Assembly (NCBI GenBank): GCA_050013395.1
Contig: JBEKFI010000078.1
Span: 1 to 15,287, forward strand
Reading direction: 5' to 3'
Length of the DNA stretch: 15,287 nucleotides
DNA from: JBEKZD01 sp050013395
Lineage (GTDB): Bacteria; Verrucomicrobiota; Verrucomicrobiia; Palsa-1439
Shown one piece after another: positions 14,468 to 15,287 of the stretch. The number at the start of each line of letters is the position of its first letter. Within the stretch, counting starts at the first letter, position 1. The position numbers were made by a program, and so were the translations under genes. The notes under the pieces are model-generated. The model saw only the letters and a list, made by a program, of their open reading frames with translations. It was not told the DNA's origin and searched no databases.

Positions 14468-15287
14468 TCAGGCTTTCAGGCTGGCGCAGAAGGCTGCGAT
14501 GCCGTCGAGGCCTTTCTGGATGTTTTCCATCGAACAGGCGTAGCTCAGGCGGATATGCGTGTCGCTGCCGAACGCGACGCCGGGCACAGCGGCGACTTTC
14601 TGCTGTTCGAGCAGCTTCGTGCAAAAATTGGTCGAGTTGAGCCCGAAGCTGGAAATGCTCGGCAGCATGTAGAACGCGCCCATCGGTTTCACGCAGGTGA
14701 CGCCCGGAATGCTGGTGAGTTTGTCGTACATGTAGGCGCGCCGCTCGGCGAATGCCTTCACCATGTCGTCGATGAACGACTGATCGCCTTTGAGACCGGC
14801 AAGCGCGCCTTTCTGGGCGAAGCTGGTCGGGTTGGAAGTGGAGTGTGACTGAATCGAGTCGATTGCCGCCGCGATTGGTTCGGGCGCGGCGATGTAACCG
14901 AGCCGCCAGCCCGTCATCGCGTAGGTCTTGCTAAACCCGTTGACCGTGATGGTTAGGTCGTAGATTTCCTTGCCGAGCGACGCAAGGCTGACGTGCTGTG
15001 TGTGGTCGTACGTGATCTTCTCGTAGATCTCGTCGGAGAGGATCAGGATGTCTTCCTCGAGCGCGACCTCCGACAAGGCCTGCAGTTCCTCACGTGCATA
15101 GACTGAACCGGTTGGATTGCCGGGCGAGTTGATGATGATGAGTTTGGTGGCGGGCGTCATCGCCTCGCGAAATTCATCGGGTGTGATCTTGAATCCGTTG
15201 GCTTCGCTGGTCTGCACGATGACGGGTGTCGCGTCGGCCAGCTTCACCATTTCAGGATAGCTCAACCAGTACGGCGCTGGAATGATC
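14468..15287 (-). CDS. class I aminotransferase, AspB-type (N-terminus outside window)
   Basis: About 273 residues of a PLP-dependent fold-type I aminotransferase, most likely aspartate or aspartate/prephenate aminotransferase. The coding frame continues through the right edge (IIPAPYW precedes SYPEM), so about 130 N-terminal residues are missing. Visible motifs: NSPGNPTG, LSDEIYEK with the PLP-contacting Asp and Tyr, NGFSKTYAMTGWRLGY with the PLP-lysine codon at 14927-14929, and IRLSYACS with the substrate carboxylate-binding Arg. TGA is at 14468-14470. The specificity cannot be fixed without the N-terminus. Confidence 0.88.
   Translation of the reverse strand, partial: IIPAPYWLSYPEMVKLADATPVIVQTSEANGFKITPDEFREAMTPATKLIIINSPGNPTGSVYAREELQALSEVALEEDILILSDEIYEKITYDHTQHVSLASLGKEIYDLTITVNGFSKTYAMTGWRLGYIAAPEPIAAAIDSIQSHSTSNPTSFAQKGALAGLKGDQSFIDDMVKAFAERRAYMYDKLTSIPGVTCVKPMGAFYMLPSISSFGLNSTNFCTKLLEQQKVAAVPGVAFGSDTHIRLSYACSMENIQKGLDGIAAFCASLKA

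Overview
The window is about 15.3 kb of roughly 60% GC bacterial chromosome. Gene content, degenerate 7-8 bp minisatellites between genes, small MNT-type nucleotidyltransferases and palindromic repeats together suggest Verrucomicrobiota. This is an inference; no rRNA or other phylogenetic marker is present.

Layout. A plus-strand block (111-8392) holds a DRE-TIM/HMGL-type aldolase, a B12-binding radical SAM enzyme with a DUF4070-type C-terminus (rSAM1), carB, and a second unrelated B12-binding-type radical SAM protein with a STAS-like tail (rSAM2). A minus-strand block (8582-15287) reads from right to left: the C-terminal two thirds of an AspB-type aminotransferase running off the right edge, a degenerate YchF/DUF933 protein, a frameshifted nucleotidyltransferase remnant, a secreted SMP-30/gluconolactonase-like protein, icd (NADP isocitrate dehydrogenase), a lower-GC protein of unknown function, a truncated cupin start, a small protein overlapping an MNT nucleotidyltransferase, and yhbY. 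The two blocks converge at 8393-8581.

Four things stand out. (1) carB is complete in one frame apart from a TAG at codon 298, which replaces a metal-binding Glu of the first ATP-grasp site. (2) icd carries about 28 extra in-frame codons made by a GC-rich palindromic element. (3) The 3' end of rSAM1 is copied after carB and again in the convergent intergenic region. There it is fused to a 40-bp copy of the icd 3' end, so 8485-10693 is bounded by direct repeats of the icd tail. (4) Intergenic spaces are built from gene tails, gene starts, paired hairpins and inverted repeats, which points to heavy short-segment recombination.

The housekeeping genes (carB, icd, yhbY, aminotransferase) do not form one pathway. 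The aldolase and rSAM1 share strand and proximity and may be functionally linked. The substrates of both radical SAM proteins cannot be read from the sequence. Gaps without an intact gene are short; the longest (12906-13282) holds a double-hairpin repeat and a pseudogene.
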